Assembly (NCBI GenBank): GCA_023444055.1
Contig: JAEZRV010000080.1
Location: 1 to 64,000 of the forward strand
Direction of reading: 5' to 3'
Source: Bacillota bacterium
Lineage (GTDB): Bacteria; Bacillota; Clostridia; Acetivibrionales; DSM-1351
Length of the DNA: 64,000 nt
Shown here: in pieces, positions 55,391 through 63,153 of the stretch
Numbering within the stretch: position 1 is the stretch's first letter
How the letters are laid out: each line of letters starts with the position of its first letter
Translations under genes and position numbers: made by a program
The notes under the pieces: generated by a model
The model's input: only the letters and a program-made list of their open reading frames with translations
What the model was told of the DNA's origin: nothing
Databases searched by the model: none

Positions 55391-55471
55391 TTGCTTTTAG
55401 GTATCTAATATTTTTCAATAACGCATTTTAACTTTGGGTGTGAAACAAATTTTTCTTAATTATTAGGAGGT

Positions 55472-55507
55472 CTGAGATTCAGGAAGGGGGATACTCCTAA
55501 ATCTCAG
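55472..55507 (-). other. Stem-loop after the DUF4097 gene
   Basis: CTGAGATTCAGGA (55472-55484) faces TCCTAAATCTCAG (55495-55507): 13 positions with one mismatch, beginning 10 nt past the stop. Only a poor U-tract follows on the minus strand (ACCTCCTAATAATT), so termination is doubtful. Confidence 0.45.
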
Positions 55508-55516
55508 GTTGTGGGA

Positions 55517-56725
55517 TTACTTAACTATTTCAATCTGTCCATTCACGGTTTCACCAGTAATTATAACCTTGTTAAGTCCTGTTTCAAAATCCTTGCTCTC
55601 AGCCTCAACAAAGCTTCCTGCTTCTCCTTTGCGGTTAACATTATGATATACTATTTCAGGTATAAGTAAATTAATTGAACCATTACTTGCATGTGCTTTT
55701 ACTTTGTATGCTCTGCCATCTAAATCATTCATATTGACTTTGATACCGCCATTTGTAGTTTTCAGATACATGTTCATATCAGTAGTTTCGTTAATATTCT
55801 GAGCATTTTCTATTATGATTCTGCCATTTATAGTTACCGCACTAATATCCTGCACTTTAATGTGCTTTATATCAATTACAGCATTAGTAGTATTAATCTC
55901 AACTTTATTTCCAATAATATAGTTCATTTGAACTCTTCCATTCTTGGTGTTCACAGCTATTTTATCACTGTTTACTCCCATTAGCTCAATACTAGAATTC
56001 TTTGTGGTTGCTGTAATCTCTTCTGATAGTGAATCCTCAATATAAATCTTTCCATTTGAGTTTTCTATTTTTATTGCTTTAAATTTACTATCAGGTATAA
56101 AAATCTCATGTGAAACACTAGCATTCATTGCAGCACTGTTAACCCTCAGTGCTATAGCATTTGGATCATCAACAAATGATAAAATACCTTCACCATTTGA
56201 AACAGTACTCTTTATCCTAGAAATTATTTTTACGCTTGGATCAAGATGTTTCTTAACAGTAACAGATCCATTAACCCCAGAAATATCCAATGTAGCACCT
56301 TCAGCAGGAATAACCTCAAAATTCTTTTGTACTGTCTGCAAACTTCCGAAAATATTAAAGGAATTTGTATCAACAAAGCTACCAACGTAATCTATAACTT
56401 TATCAACTATACCAAATGTTGTTGCAGCAACATTCTTACCGATTTTTTCAGCTTTATTTGCAAAATCATCAATCATATTATCAAAGTCAGCTTGATTATA
56501 ATTGTTCTTAAACTCATTTTTCCAATTGTTAACTCTATCCCTTACTTTTGCAGCTTCGTCGGTAAATCCGTTTTGTCTTGGTCCCTGATTTTTTCTAAAA
56601 TTTTCAGTAGTTTCTTGCTTTGGCTCTTGTTCTAATGCTGCTAATAGTTTTGCAGCCTCTTCACTTGTTATCTTCTTTTCTTCAAGCATTTTTAATATTA
56701 ATAATCTTTCTTCACTAATTGACAT
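55517..56725 (-). CDS. DUF4097 beta-helix protein with N-terminal SHOCT-like helices
   Basis: A 402-residue protein without signal peptide or membrane helix. The N-terminus (EERLLILKMLEEKKITSEEAAKLLAAL) is a short helical hairpin; a charged region (about 35-110) follows. From about 130 onwards it is the repeated beta pattern of DUF4097 (DISGVNGSVTVKKH, IKIENSNGKIYIEDS, AVTINGRIIIENA, LKTTNGGIKVNM). The ATG at 56725 has GGGAGGGG 8 nt upstream. It is 43 nt downstream of a DUF2089 regulator. B. subtilis YvlB is a distant analogue linked to envelope stress; the function here is unknown. Confidence 0.85.
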   Translation of the reverse strand: MSISEERLLILKMLEEKKITSEEAAKLLAALEQEPKQETTENFRKNQGPRQNGFTDEAAKVRDRVNNWKNEFKNNYNQADFDNMIDDFANKAEKIGKNVAATTFGIVDKVIDYVGSFVDTNSFNIFGSLQTVQKNFEVIPAEGATLDISGVNGSVTVKKHLDPSVKIISRIKSTVSNGEGILSFVDDPNAIALRVNSAAMNASVSHEIFIPDSKFKAIKIENSNGKIYIEDSLSEEITATTKNSSIELMGVNSDKIAVNTKNGRVQMNYIIGNKVEINTTNAVIDIKHIKVQDISAVTINGRIIIENAQNINETTDMNMYLKTTNGGIKVNMNDLDGRAYKVKAHASNGSINLLIPEIVYHNVNRKGEAGSFVEAESKDFETGLNKVIITGETVNGQIEIVK

Positions 56726-56768
56726 CGCTAAATCCCCTCCCAAAAAAGTCCATAATCGGTTTCCGTTA

Positions 56769-57134
56769 TTATTTCATTAGTTCAACTGCCTCTTCAACAG
56801 TGATTTCACCAGCATTAAGCTTATCAAGTATCTCCTTATTCTTACCAGGTTCAAATGGTTCAGGTTCACCCTTATGTCCAAGTGCTGATGCGACATCCTC
56901 CAGCTTGTTTTTAACTGTTGGATATGAAATTCCGAGCTCTTTTTCAACTTCTTTAATATTTCCTCTACATTTAATGAAAACATCTATAAATGCCTTCTGG
57001 TCATTTGTTAGTTTACAGAATTTGCATAGTGTAAAGTGTCCTTCAATAACTGTATCACAGCTATTACATGTTATTTTTGTTACTTCTGTTTCACCACCAC
57101 AAACCGGGCACCTGCCCATTGCTTCTCTAGCCAT
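56769..57134 (-). CDS. DUF2089 zinc-ribbon/HTH protein
   Basis: A 121-residue probable DNA-binding regulator. The N-terminal zinc ribbon has CPVCGGE, CNSC and CKFC Cys pairs. The middle (FIKCRGNIKEVEKELGISYPTVKNKLEDV) is a helix-turn-helix. The C-terminus (NKEILDKLNAGEITVEEAVELMK) resembles the N-terminal helical hairpin of the next gene product, hinting that the two proteins meet through this module. First gene of a two-gene operon with its own promoter. Confidence 0.87.
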   Translation of the reverse strand: MAREAMGRCPVCGGETEVTKITCNSCDTVIEGHFTLCKFCKLTNDQKAFIDVFIKCRGNIKEVEKELGISYPTVKNKLEDVASALGHKGEPEPFEPGKNKEILDKLNAGEITVEEAVELMK

Positions 57135-57302
57135 AATATCACCTCTAAAAATAAAATAATTTGATTATCTTGAACCAAGTATATTAGTTTAGCTTTTAAA
57201 TCTTAAATATAATCTGTAATTCCTTAATGAATCGCTTCATTAATTTTATAAAGCTTATTAATTTTTTTAAGTTTATAATTAATATTATTAACTTATATAA
57301 CT

Positions 57303-57331
57303 ATATTATTCCTAAAGTTAAATAATGTCAA
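57303..57331 (-). promoter_or_regulatory. Sigma-A-type promoter of the DUF2089-DUF4097 operon
   Basis: Minus strand TTGACA (57326-57331), 17-bp spacer, TAATAT (57303-57308): consensus -35, near-consensus -10 and ideal spacing. Confidence 0.75.
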
Positions 57332-57543
57332 CATGTTTTTTAAAATAATTATAAATATTTTTAATATTATCATTAATTTTTATAAACTCAACATTAATTT
57401 TATTAATTTAAATCAATAAAACCGATTTCCTTAATGGTTTAACAAAATATCACTATTTGCAACTTAATTCCATCGACGTAGATACGGCTATTTAAGATGC
57501 TATTCCATATATAAATGTTAACTAGTATAAATTGACACTAAAA

Positions 57544-57586
57544 AGAGACTACAGATAATATTTCTTAACAATTATATCTTGTCTCT
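57544..57586 (-). terminator. Probable terminator after the YitT-family gene
   Basis: AGAGAC (57544-57549) pairs with GTCTCT (57581-57586), with a short inner GATA/TATC helix. The minus strand continues TTTTTAGTG. About 165 nt past the stop. Confidence 0.5.
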
Positions 57587-57750
57587 GGCTTTGTTAACCT
57601 TTACTATATAATGTGATTAAGAGATATTTTACAATAGCCCCTTAAGTACCATAAGGTATAATACTATTTAATTTTATGTATTTTAGTTTTTATTAATTTT
57701 CAAACTTATTTAAATTTTATATTTATAATATAAATCTTTATTTCCATCAA

Positions 57751-58650
57751 TTAATGTATCTGGCGCTTCTTATGCTTTCCACCCATCATATCAGCAACAT
57801 CGGATATTGTTACAAAAGCACTTGTATCTTTATCAGAAATAATGGCTTTTAGCTTTGCTACCTCAAGCCTTGTTATCACACAATATAAAACCTTTTTTTC
57901 TTTCTTAGTATATCCTCCTGCACCATCTAAATAAGTAACTCCTCTACCAAGTCTAGCTGTAATAGCATCTGCAATTTCATTTGAATAATCTGAAATAATG
58001 AATGCTGCCTTTGTTTCATCAATTCCTTCAATCACTATATCTATAACCTTAAAGGCAACAAAGTATGCAATCAGTGAATACATTGCCTTATCCCAACCAA
58101 ATACCAATCCGGCACTGCTTAAAATAAAAACATTAAAGAACATTACTATTTGCCCAACAGAAAATATAGAATTCCTATTTAAAACAATAGCCACCATTTC
58201 TGTTCCATCAAGTGAGCCCCCAAAACGTATTATCATACCAACACCTATACCCAGTATTACTCCACCAAAAACAGTTGCTAACAGAACATCTCCTGTAAAT
58301 TTCTGTATAGGATGAAATATAGTTGTCCAGAAGGCTAATGATAATATTGCAAATACTGATGAAATAACAAATGATTTCCCTATATTCTTGTATCCCATAA
58401 AAAGAAATGGAATATTAAAAAGTGTGGTAAATATACCCAATGGCAGATTCGATAAATAGCTGGTTATGATAGAAATACCAACGACACCACCATCAATTAT
58501 ATTGTTTGGTATAAGAAATTCCTCTAAACCAATTGCAGCCAATAATGCACCGATAAACAAACAAGAGTATTTAAAAATTATTTTCTTTAGTTTACCTTTT
58601 TTATGCTGGCCATTAACATATTGTACTATTTTTTTTAATTCCGTATTCAT
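57751..58650 (-). CDS. YitT/DUF2179-family membrane protein
   Basis: A 299-residue protein with five to six helices (family motif LIPNNIIDGGVVGISII, then a GVILGIGVGMIIRFGGSLDGTEMVAI block) and a C-terminal cytoplasmic DUF2179 domain (about 225-290, ISDYSNEIADAITARLGRGVTYLDG). The ATG at 58650 is chosen because AAAGGG lies 9 nt upstream; an ATG three codons earlier overlaps the ribosome site. Biochemical role unknown. Only 27 nt separate it from the CorC-like gene, so both probably share a transcript. Confidence 0.9.
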   Translation of the reverse strand: MNTELKKIVQYVNGQHKKGKLKKIIFKYSCLFIGALLAAIGLEEFLIPNNIIDGGVVGISIITSYLSNLPLGIFTTLFNIPFLFMGYKNIGKSFVISSVFAILSLAFWTTIFHPIQKFTGDVLLATVFGGVILGIGVGMIIRFGGSLDGTEMVAIVLNRNSIFSVGQIVMFFNVFILSSAGLVFGWDKAMYSLIAYFVAFKVIDIVIEGIDETKAAFIISDYSNEIADAITARLGRGVTYLDGAGGYTKKEKKVLYCVITRLEVAKLKAIISDKDTSAFVTISDVADMMGGKHKKRQIH

Positions 58651-58677
58651 TTGCAACATCCCTTTGTTAATACAAAT

Positions 58678-59991
58678 TTACAAGTTGTTTAATTTTTTAG
58701 CCGCCTTTATCTTAACAATACGTTTACCTTCTAGCTTTACTACCTTAAAAACAATATTTTCAGTCTCTACAGTTGGAGTTTCATCTTTTTTTGGTACTCT
58801 ACCAAGTAAATCCATGATAAACCCGCTTAATGTATCAAAACCATCAGCAGGTAGCGTCTCACCAAGTACTTCTTCTACTTTATCTAAACTTATTGAGCCG
58901 TCAAAAATATAGGTATTATTGTCCAAACACTCATACTCAACATCATTTTCCTCAATATCATATTCATCAAATATATTACCAACTATTTCCTCTACCAAAT
59001 CCTCCATGGTAACAATTCCCGCTGTTCCACCATATTCATCAATAACGACAGCCATTTGTATCTTATGCTTTTTTAGTTCTGTAAACAACTCATCTGTTTT
59101 TTTAGATTCTGGAACAAAATATGCCATTCTGATAATTTTTTCTATACTAAATTCTGTTTTATCTTTTTGAACAAATTGAATTAAATCTTTAACGTGTAAT
59201 ATTCCAACAATATTATCAATATTCTCTTTATATACCGGAATTCTAGTATACTTTTCCTCATTAATTATTTCTATAATAAAATCCAGATTAGCATCAGCTG
59301 GAACACCAACTATATCTGGTCTTGGAGTCATTATTTCTGATACGCGCTTATCATCAAACTCAAATACATTATCTATCATTTCCTTTTCTGTATCCTGAAT
59401 AACCCCTTTTTCTTCTCCTACCTCCATCATCATTCTAATCTCTTCTTCAGTAACTCTTTGATCATCTTCCGCAGAAGGGTTTCCACCTAATAATTTAATA
59501 AAAAAGTTAGTTGAAGCTGTAAGGAATTTTACAAAGGGACTTGTTATCTTAGAAATTGCTGTCAATGGTCCAACTGCTATTTTTGAAAAGAAATCAGCCT
59601 TTTGCATAGCAATTCTTTTGGGAACCAGTTCTCCAAAAACTAATGTAAAATATGAGAGTATTATTGTAATTATTATCATACTTATACTTCTTACTATGGA
59701 CTCATCTATAGGTAAATTTAATTTCAATACTACCGCCGCTAAATCATCTGCAAAACTCTCCGTAGCAAATGCACTTGCCAAAAATCCTGCTAATGTTATT
59801 CCAATCTGAATTGTTGATAGGAACTTTCCTGGCTCACTTAAAAATGCATAAATCTGCTTAGCCTTCTTATCGCCTTCATCTGATTGTTTTTTAATTAATT
59901 TATCATTTAGAGAAATGAGAGCAATTTCAGCTCCTGAGAAAAATGCATTTAAAAGAACTAAAACAATCAATAAAAAAATACTAGTTAACAA
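58678..59991 (-). CDS. CNNM/CorC-type membrane protein with CBS pair
   Basis: A 437-residue HlyC/CorC-family protein, probably for magnesium or cobalt efflux or its control. Layout: DUF21 membrane domain (about 1-180, LNAFFSGAEIALISLND), tandem CBS domains (about 205-325, VSEIMTPRPDIVGV and GTAGIVTMEDLVEEIVGNI) and a C-terminal CorC_HlyC domain (about 340-425). I choose TTG 59991 as start: a full GGAGG lies 9 nt upstream, whereas the in-frame upstream ATG (60036) would place this ribosome site inside the gene. The promoter at 60059-60087 fits that start. Confidence 0.92.
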   Translation of the reverse strand: MLTSIFLLIVLVLLNAFFSGAEIALISLNDKLIKKQSDEGDKKAKQIYAFLSEPGKFLSTIQIGITLAGFLASAFATESFADDLAAVVLKLNLPIDESIVRSISMIIITIILSYFTLVFGELVPKRIAMQKADFFSKIAVGPLTAISKITSPFVKFLTASTNFFIKLLGGNPSAEDDQRVTEEEIRMMMEVGEEKGVIQDTEKEMIDNVFEFDDKRVSEIMTPRPDIVGVPADANLDFIIEIINEEKYTRIPVYKENIDNIVGILHVKDLIQFVQKDKTEFSIEKIIRMAYFVPESKKTDELFTELKKHKIQMAVVIDEYGGTAGIVTMEDLVEEIVGNIFDEYDIEENDVEYECLDNNTYIFDGSISLDKVEEVLGETLPADGFDTLSGFIMDLLGRVPKKDETPTVETENIVFKVVKLEGKRIVKIKAAKKLNNL

Positions 59992-60058
59992 GTAATTATA
60001 CCTCCATAAATATACAATCAATGTAAATATAGTCAAGAATTATGATTTAGCTACTTTC

Positions 60059-60087
60059 ACTATACTAAAAACAATTTTGTATGTCAA
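60059..60087 (-). promoter_or_regulatory. Sigma-A-type promoter of the CorC-like gene
   Basis: Minus strand TTGACA (60082-60087), 17-bp spacer, TATAGT (60059-60064). Confidence 0.75.
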
Positions 60088-60172
60088 TATAAGTTGTTTG
60101 TCTTTACTTTCTGGTCTTTCTATTATGACAGGTATGACTATTTAACCCATTGTCACCATATATATAAAATTG

Positions 60173-60202
60173 TTGCTTATTGGTTCCACATTATGATATT
60201 AT
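60173..60202 (+). promoter_or_regulatory. Promoter of the XRE regulator gene
   Basis: TTGCTT (60173-60178), 18-bp spacer, TATTAT (60197-60202) with TGA just before the -10 (extended -10). About 35 nt leader. Confidence 0.55.
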
Positions 60203-60241
60203 TTAATTAATAAGTTTAACAAATATAGAAGGGGATATACT

Positions 60242-60580
60242 ATGAATACGTTGGGAAAATACATTTCTGAACAAAGGATATTTAAGAATCTTTCCATTCG
60301 CCAATTGGCTAAAATATCCAATGTAAGCCACACTGAAATATCTAGACTTGAAAGGGGCGAACGTAAACATCCTTCACCACTTGTTTTAAAGTCTTTATCC
60401 CATGCCCTAAATATAAATTTTGATGAATTGATGAAATCTGCTGGATATACCGATGATTGTGAAAACACCTCAGATACAATGCTAAAACTATTTAAACTGC
60501 AGTACTTAAATGAAAAGGAGCTAGAAGAGGTTAGTGAATTTATTGATTTTTTGCTTATTAAACGTAACTACCACCATTAA
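60242..60580 (+). CDS. XRE-family transcriptional regulator
   Basis: A 112-residue protein. The helix-turn-helix covers about residues 6-60 (LGKYISEQRIFKNLSIRQLAKISNVSHTEISRLERGER). The C-terminal part (NEKELEEVSEFIDFLLIKRNYHH) is helical, perhaps for dimerisation; SinR-like in layout. AGAAGGGG precedes the ATG. It stands 58 nt upstream of the DUF1538 gene on the same strand, without a terminator between, so it may regulate or share a transcript with it. Confidence 0.88.
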   Translation: MNTLGKYISEQRIFKNLSIRQLAKISNVSHTEISRLERGERKHPSPLVLKSLSHALNINFDELMKSAGYTDDCENTSDTMLKLFKLQYLNEKELEEVSEFIDFLLIKRNYHH

Positions 60581-60638
60581 AAGCAACATTTTTTAACTAA
60601 TAATTAAATAAAATAAAAAGAAAGGAAGTGGAATATAA

Positions 60639-62144
60639 GTGTATTTAAATGTATTATCAGAAAAGATTAAAGAGGTCTTAACATCAGTACTCCCCATCAC
60701 AGTAATTGTTTTAATTTTAAACTTTGTAGTTACCCCCCTTGAAACACCAATTTTAATTAGATTTATTTTAGGAGCAATTCTAATAATTCTTGGATTATCT
60801 ATATTTTTATTTGGTGTAGATATAGGTATTACTCCTATTGGAAACTTAATGGGTTCAAGTCTTACCAAAACCAACAAAATATGGATTGTTGTTGTAGCAG
60901 GAGTTATACTTGGATTTTTTATTTCAATAGCCGAACCCGATTTGCATATTCTCGCAGATCAAGTAGATTTTGTTACATCTGGTTTAATATCTAAAGGTAG
61001 TATTGTATTAGTCGTTTCAATAGGCATAGCCCTTTTATTATCACTGGGATTAATTAGAATAGTATATAATTTCCCCTTATATAAATTGCTTACTATATTA
61101 TACTTAATTATATTTGTTTTGGCTATATTCACCTCACGTGAGTTTTTAGCAATATCATTCGATGCATCTGGTGCAACAACAGGTGCATTGACAGTACCAT
61201 TTATTCTATCATTGGCAATAGGTACTTCGGCTTTAAAAAAAGATAGTAAGGCATCAGAAAAAGATAGTTTCGGTTTAGTTGCTGTTACATCCACAGGTGC
61301 CATAATGTCAGTTATGATAATGAATATTTTATCAGGAGCAGATAAGATTACTGGAAACATTGATTTTGAGCTTCCACAGTCACATTCCATAATTTCACCT
61401 TTTATACATGAAATACCAAAAATCTCAAAGGAAATATTTATAGCACTACTTCCTATGCTTATTTTATTTTTAATATTTCAAAAAATATCATTTAAGTTGA
61501 ATAAAAGAGCTTTCGTTAAAATATTAAAAGGACTTGTTTATACATTTATTGGATTAGTCCTTTTCTTAGTTGGCGTAAATGCAGGTTTTATGGATGTAGG
61601 AAGTTTTATCGGCTATAAATTAGCCTCTTTTGAAAATAAGTACATTGTTGTAATTGTTGGATTTATCTTAGGTTTATTAACTATACTGGCAGAACCGGCC
61701 GTTCACGTGTTAACAACTCAGATAGAAGATGTTACTAGCGGTTATGTAAAGAAAAGGGTAGTATTAGTTGCTCTTTCAATAGGGGTCGGCTTTGCAGTAG
61801 CTCTCTCCATAATTAGAATTATAGTTCCTGAAATCCAACTATGGCATTATCTTCTGCCTGGATATATAATATCTATATTAATGACATATTTCGTACCAAA
61901 ATTATTTGTTGGTATCGCGTTTGACTCAGGCGGGGTTGCCTCAGGTCCAATGACAGCAACCTTCATCTTAGCCTTTGCACAAGGTGCTGCTGATAGAATT
62001 GAAAGTGCTAATGTCTTAGTTGATGGATTTGGATTAATCGCAATGGTAGCACTGACTCCGCTGATTGCTTTGCAAGTACTAGGTCTTATTTTTAAAATAA
62101 AGTCTAAAAAAGGAGGTATAAATAATAATGGAGAATATTCCTAA
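60639..62144 (+). CDS. Duplicated DUF1538 membrane protein
   Basis: A 501-residue membrane protein of about 12-14 helices built from two homologous halves (about 1-235 and 255-500). Each half repeats AEPxxHxLxxQ...VTSG and FDxxGxxxGxxTxxFILxxAxG, followed by a DxFGLxA block (compare SIAEPDLHILADQ with ILAEPAVHVLTTQ, and FDASGATTGALTVPFIL with FDSGGVASGPMTATFIL). I recognise the family as DUF1538. Its substrate is not known to me; transport is inferred from topology and the pseudo-symmetric halves. The start at 60639 is GTG with GAAAGGAAGTGG upstream. The coding end overlaps the PII-like gene by 17 nt, showing tight coupling. Confidence 0.87.
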   Translation: MYLNVLSEKIKEVLTSVLPITVIVLILNFVVTPLETPILIRFILGAILIILGLSIFLFGVDIGITPIGNLMGSSLTKTNKIWIVVVAGVILGFFISIAEPDLHILADQVDFVTSGLISKGSIVLVVSIGIALLLSLGLIRIVYNFPLYKLLTILYLIIFVLAIFTSREFLAISFDASGATTGALTVPFILSLAIGTSALKKDSKASEKDSFGLVAVTSTGAIMSVMIMNILSGADKITGNIDFELPQSHSIISPFIHEIPKISKEIFIALLPMLILFLIFQKISFKLNKRAFVKILKGLVYTFIGLVLFLVGVNAGFMDVGSFIGYKLASFENKYIVVIVGFILGLLTILAEPAVHVLTTQIEDVTSGYVKKRVVLVALSIGVGFAVALSIIRIIVPEIQLWHYLLPGYIISILMTYFVPKLFVGIAFDSGGVASGPMTATFILAFAQGAADRIESANVLVDGFGLIAMVALTPLIALQVLGLIFKIKSKKGGINNNGEYS

Positions 62145-62802
62145 CCATAAAGACAATGAGCTTGAATTGCTATTTATAATAATAAATTACGGCTTAGCAA
62201 GCAAGGTAGTTAAAAGTGCAAAACAAAGGGGTGTTTCAGGAGGTACTATTTTTTTAGGAAAGGGGACTTCCCAAAACCATCTGTTAAAGCTTTTAGATTT
62301 GTCTGATGTTAGAAAAGAAATCGCTATTTTAATAGGGGAAAAAGCAGTAGCTAACGATGCTCTCAATGCACTCAATGAAGAATTTGCTTTTAACAAGCCA
62401 CATCACGGAATTGCTTTTAGTATGCCTGTAAGCGGTCTTTTTGGCACCAGAAACAATAGTTGTTATAACATTAATACAGAAAGCAGAGGTGATAATGATA
62501 CAATGCATAAGGCCATTTTTGTAATTGTTGATAAGGGTAAAGCCGAGTCTGTTATTGAATCTGCAATTAAAGCAGGCGCCAGAGGGGGAACTATTATCAA
62601 CTCACGTGGCTCTGGTATCCATGAAACAAGTAAACTTTTTTCAATGGAGATTGAGCCTGAAAAGGAAATTGTTTTGGTTGTAGCAAAAAGCATTTTAGTA
62701 GAATCAATAATTTCATCAATCAGAACAGAACTCAAACTTGATGAGCCTGGTAATGGAATAATGTTTACTATTGATGTAAACGAAGCTTATGGATTATATT
62801 AA
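62128..62802 (+). CDS. Tandem PII-like regulatory protein
   Basis: A 224-residue cytoplasmic protein made of two PII-type domains (about 7-105 and 118-224). In each, a VVKSAKQRGVSGGTI or VIESAIKAGARGGTI segment leads into a T-loop-like stretch, and a second beta-alpha unit ends in HHGIAFSMPV or GNGIMFTIDV. PII proteins sense nucleotides or 2-oxoglutarate and gate transporters, so this is the likely regulator of the DUF1538 protein. AAAGGAGGT stands 10 nt before the ATG, inside the upstream gene. The match of a two-half membrane protein with a two-domain PII is striking. Confidence 0.85.
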   Translation: MENIPNHKDNELELLFIIINYGLASKVVKSAKQRGVSGGTIFLGKGTSQNHLLKLLDLSDVRKEIAILIGEKAVANDALNALNEEFAFNKPHHGIAFSMPVSGLFGTRNNSCYNINTESRGDNDTMHKAIFVIVDKGKAESVIESAIKAGARGGTIINSRGSGIHETSKLFSMEIEPEKEIVLVVAKSILVESIISSIRTELKLDEPGNGIMFTIDVNEAYGLY

Positions 62803-62816
62803 CTTATAATAAATTT

Positions 62817-62861
62817 AAACCAGTGGCATGAGACTATAGTAGCTCTCTCTGCCACTGGTTT
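62817..62861 (+). terminator. Intrinsic terminator of the DUF1538-PII operon
   Basis: AAACCAGTGGCA (62817-62828) pairs exactly with TGCCACTGGTTT (62850-62861); TTTATATTATTG follows. Begins 15 nt past the stop. Confidence 0.85.
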
Positions 62862-62910
62862 TTATATTATTGTTATAAACTTTTGCACATACAAAGTGTA
62901 TTGGCGCTTA

Positions 62911-63147
62911 GGGGCTGTTGCAAAACAAAAAATATGATATATCAACGGTAAACTGCTTAAATAGTACTCCCGTGCAGTATATATCTATGGCTAGCTCACG
63001 AAATTGACGCTGAAATAGTTGCTTGTTCTTCACCTACTATTTCTAGCATCAATTTCTAACCGAGCTTCTCCATTGATATATTGCACTCGCATACTATTCA
63101 AGCAATAAGTCATCGGTATACAGAAATTGTTGTTTTGCAACAGTCCC
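62911..63147. mobile_element. 237-bp fold-back MITE-like element
   Basis: Terminal inverted repeats GGGGCTGTTGCAAAACAA at 62911 and its near-exact complement ending at 63147. The interior is also an imperfect inverted repeat over nearly its whole length (for example AGCTCacGAAATTGAcGCT near 62993 against the complement of 63032-63067). No coding frame and no certain target duplication. The ends resemble those of insertion sequences whose tips read GG(C/T)TCTGTTGCAAA, so it is probably moved in trans. Confidence 0.75.
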
Positions 63148-63153
63148 TTTAAG

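Larger units (their letters stand above)
57135..57750. promoter_or_regulatory. AT-rich gap of about 600 bp: DUF2089 promoter and yitT terminator
   Basis: No gene seen. It contains the promoter at 57303-57331, a very AT-rich leader of about 160 nt before the DUF2089 start with many TTAATTTT-like runs, and the hairpin at 57544-57586. The stretch 57330-57540 shows nothing else. Confidence 0.6.
62803..63153. other. Gap of 351 bp: terminator and MITE
   Basis: No gene. It holds the terminator at 62817-62861 and the fold-back element at 62911-63147; nothing else of note. Confidence 0.7.
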
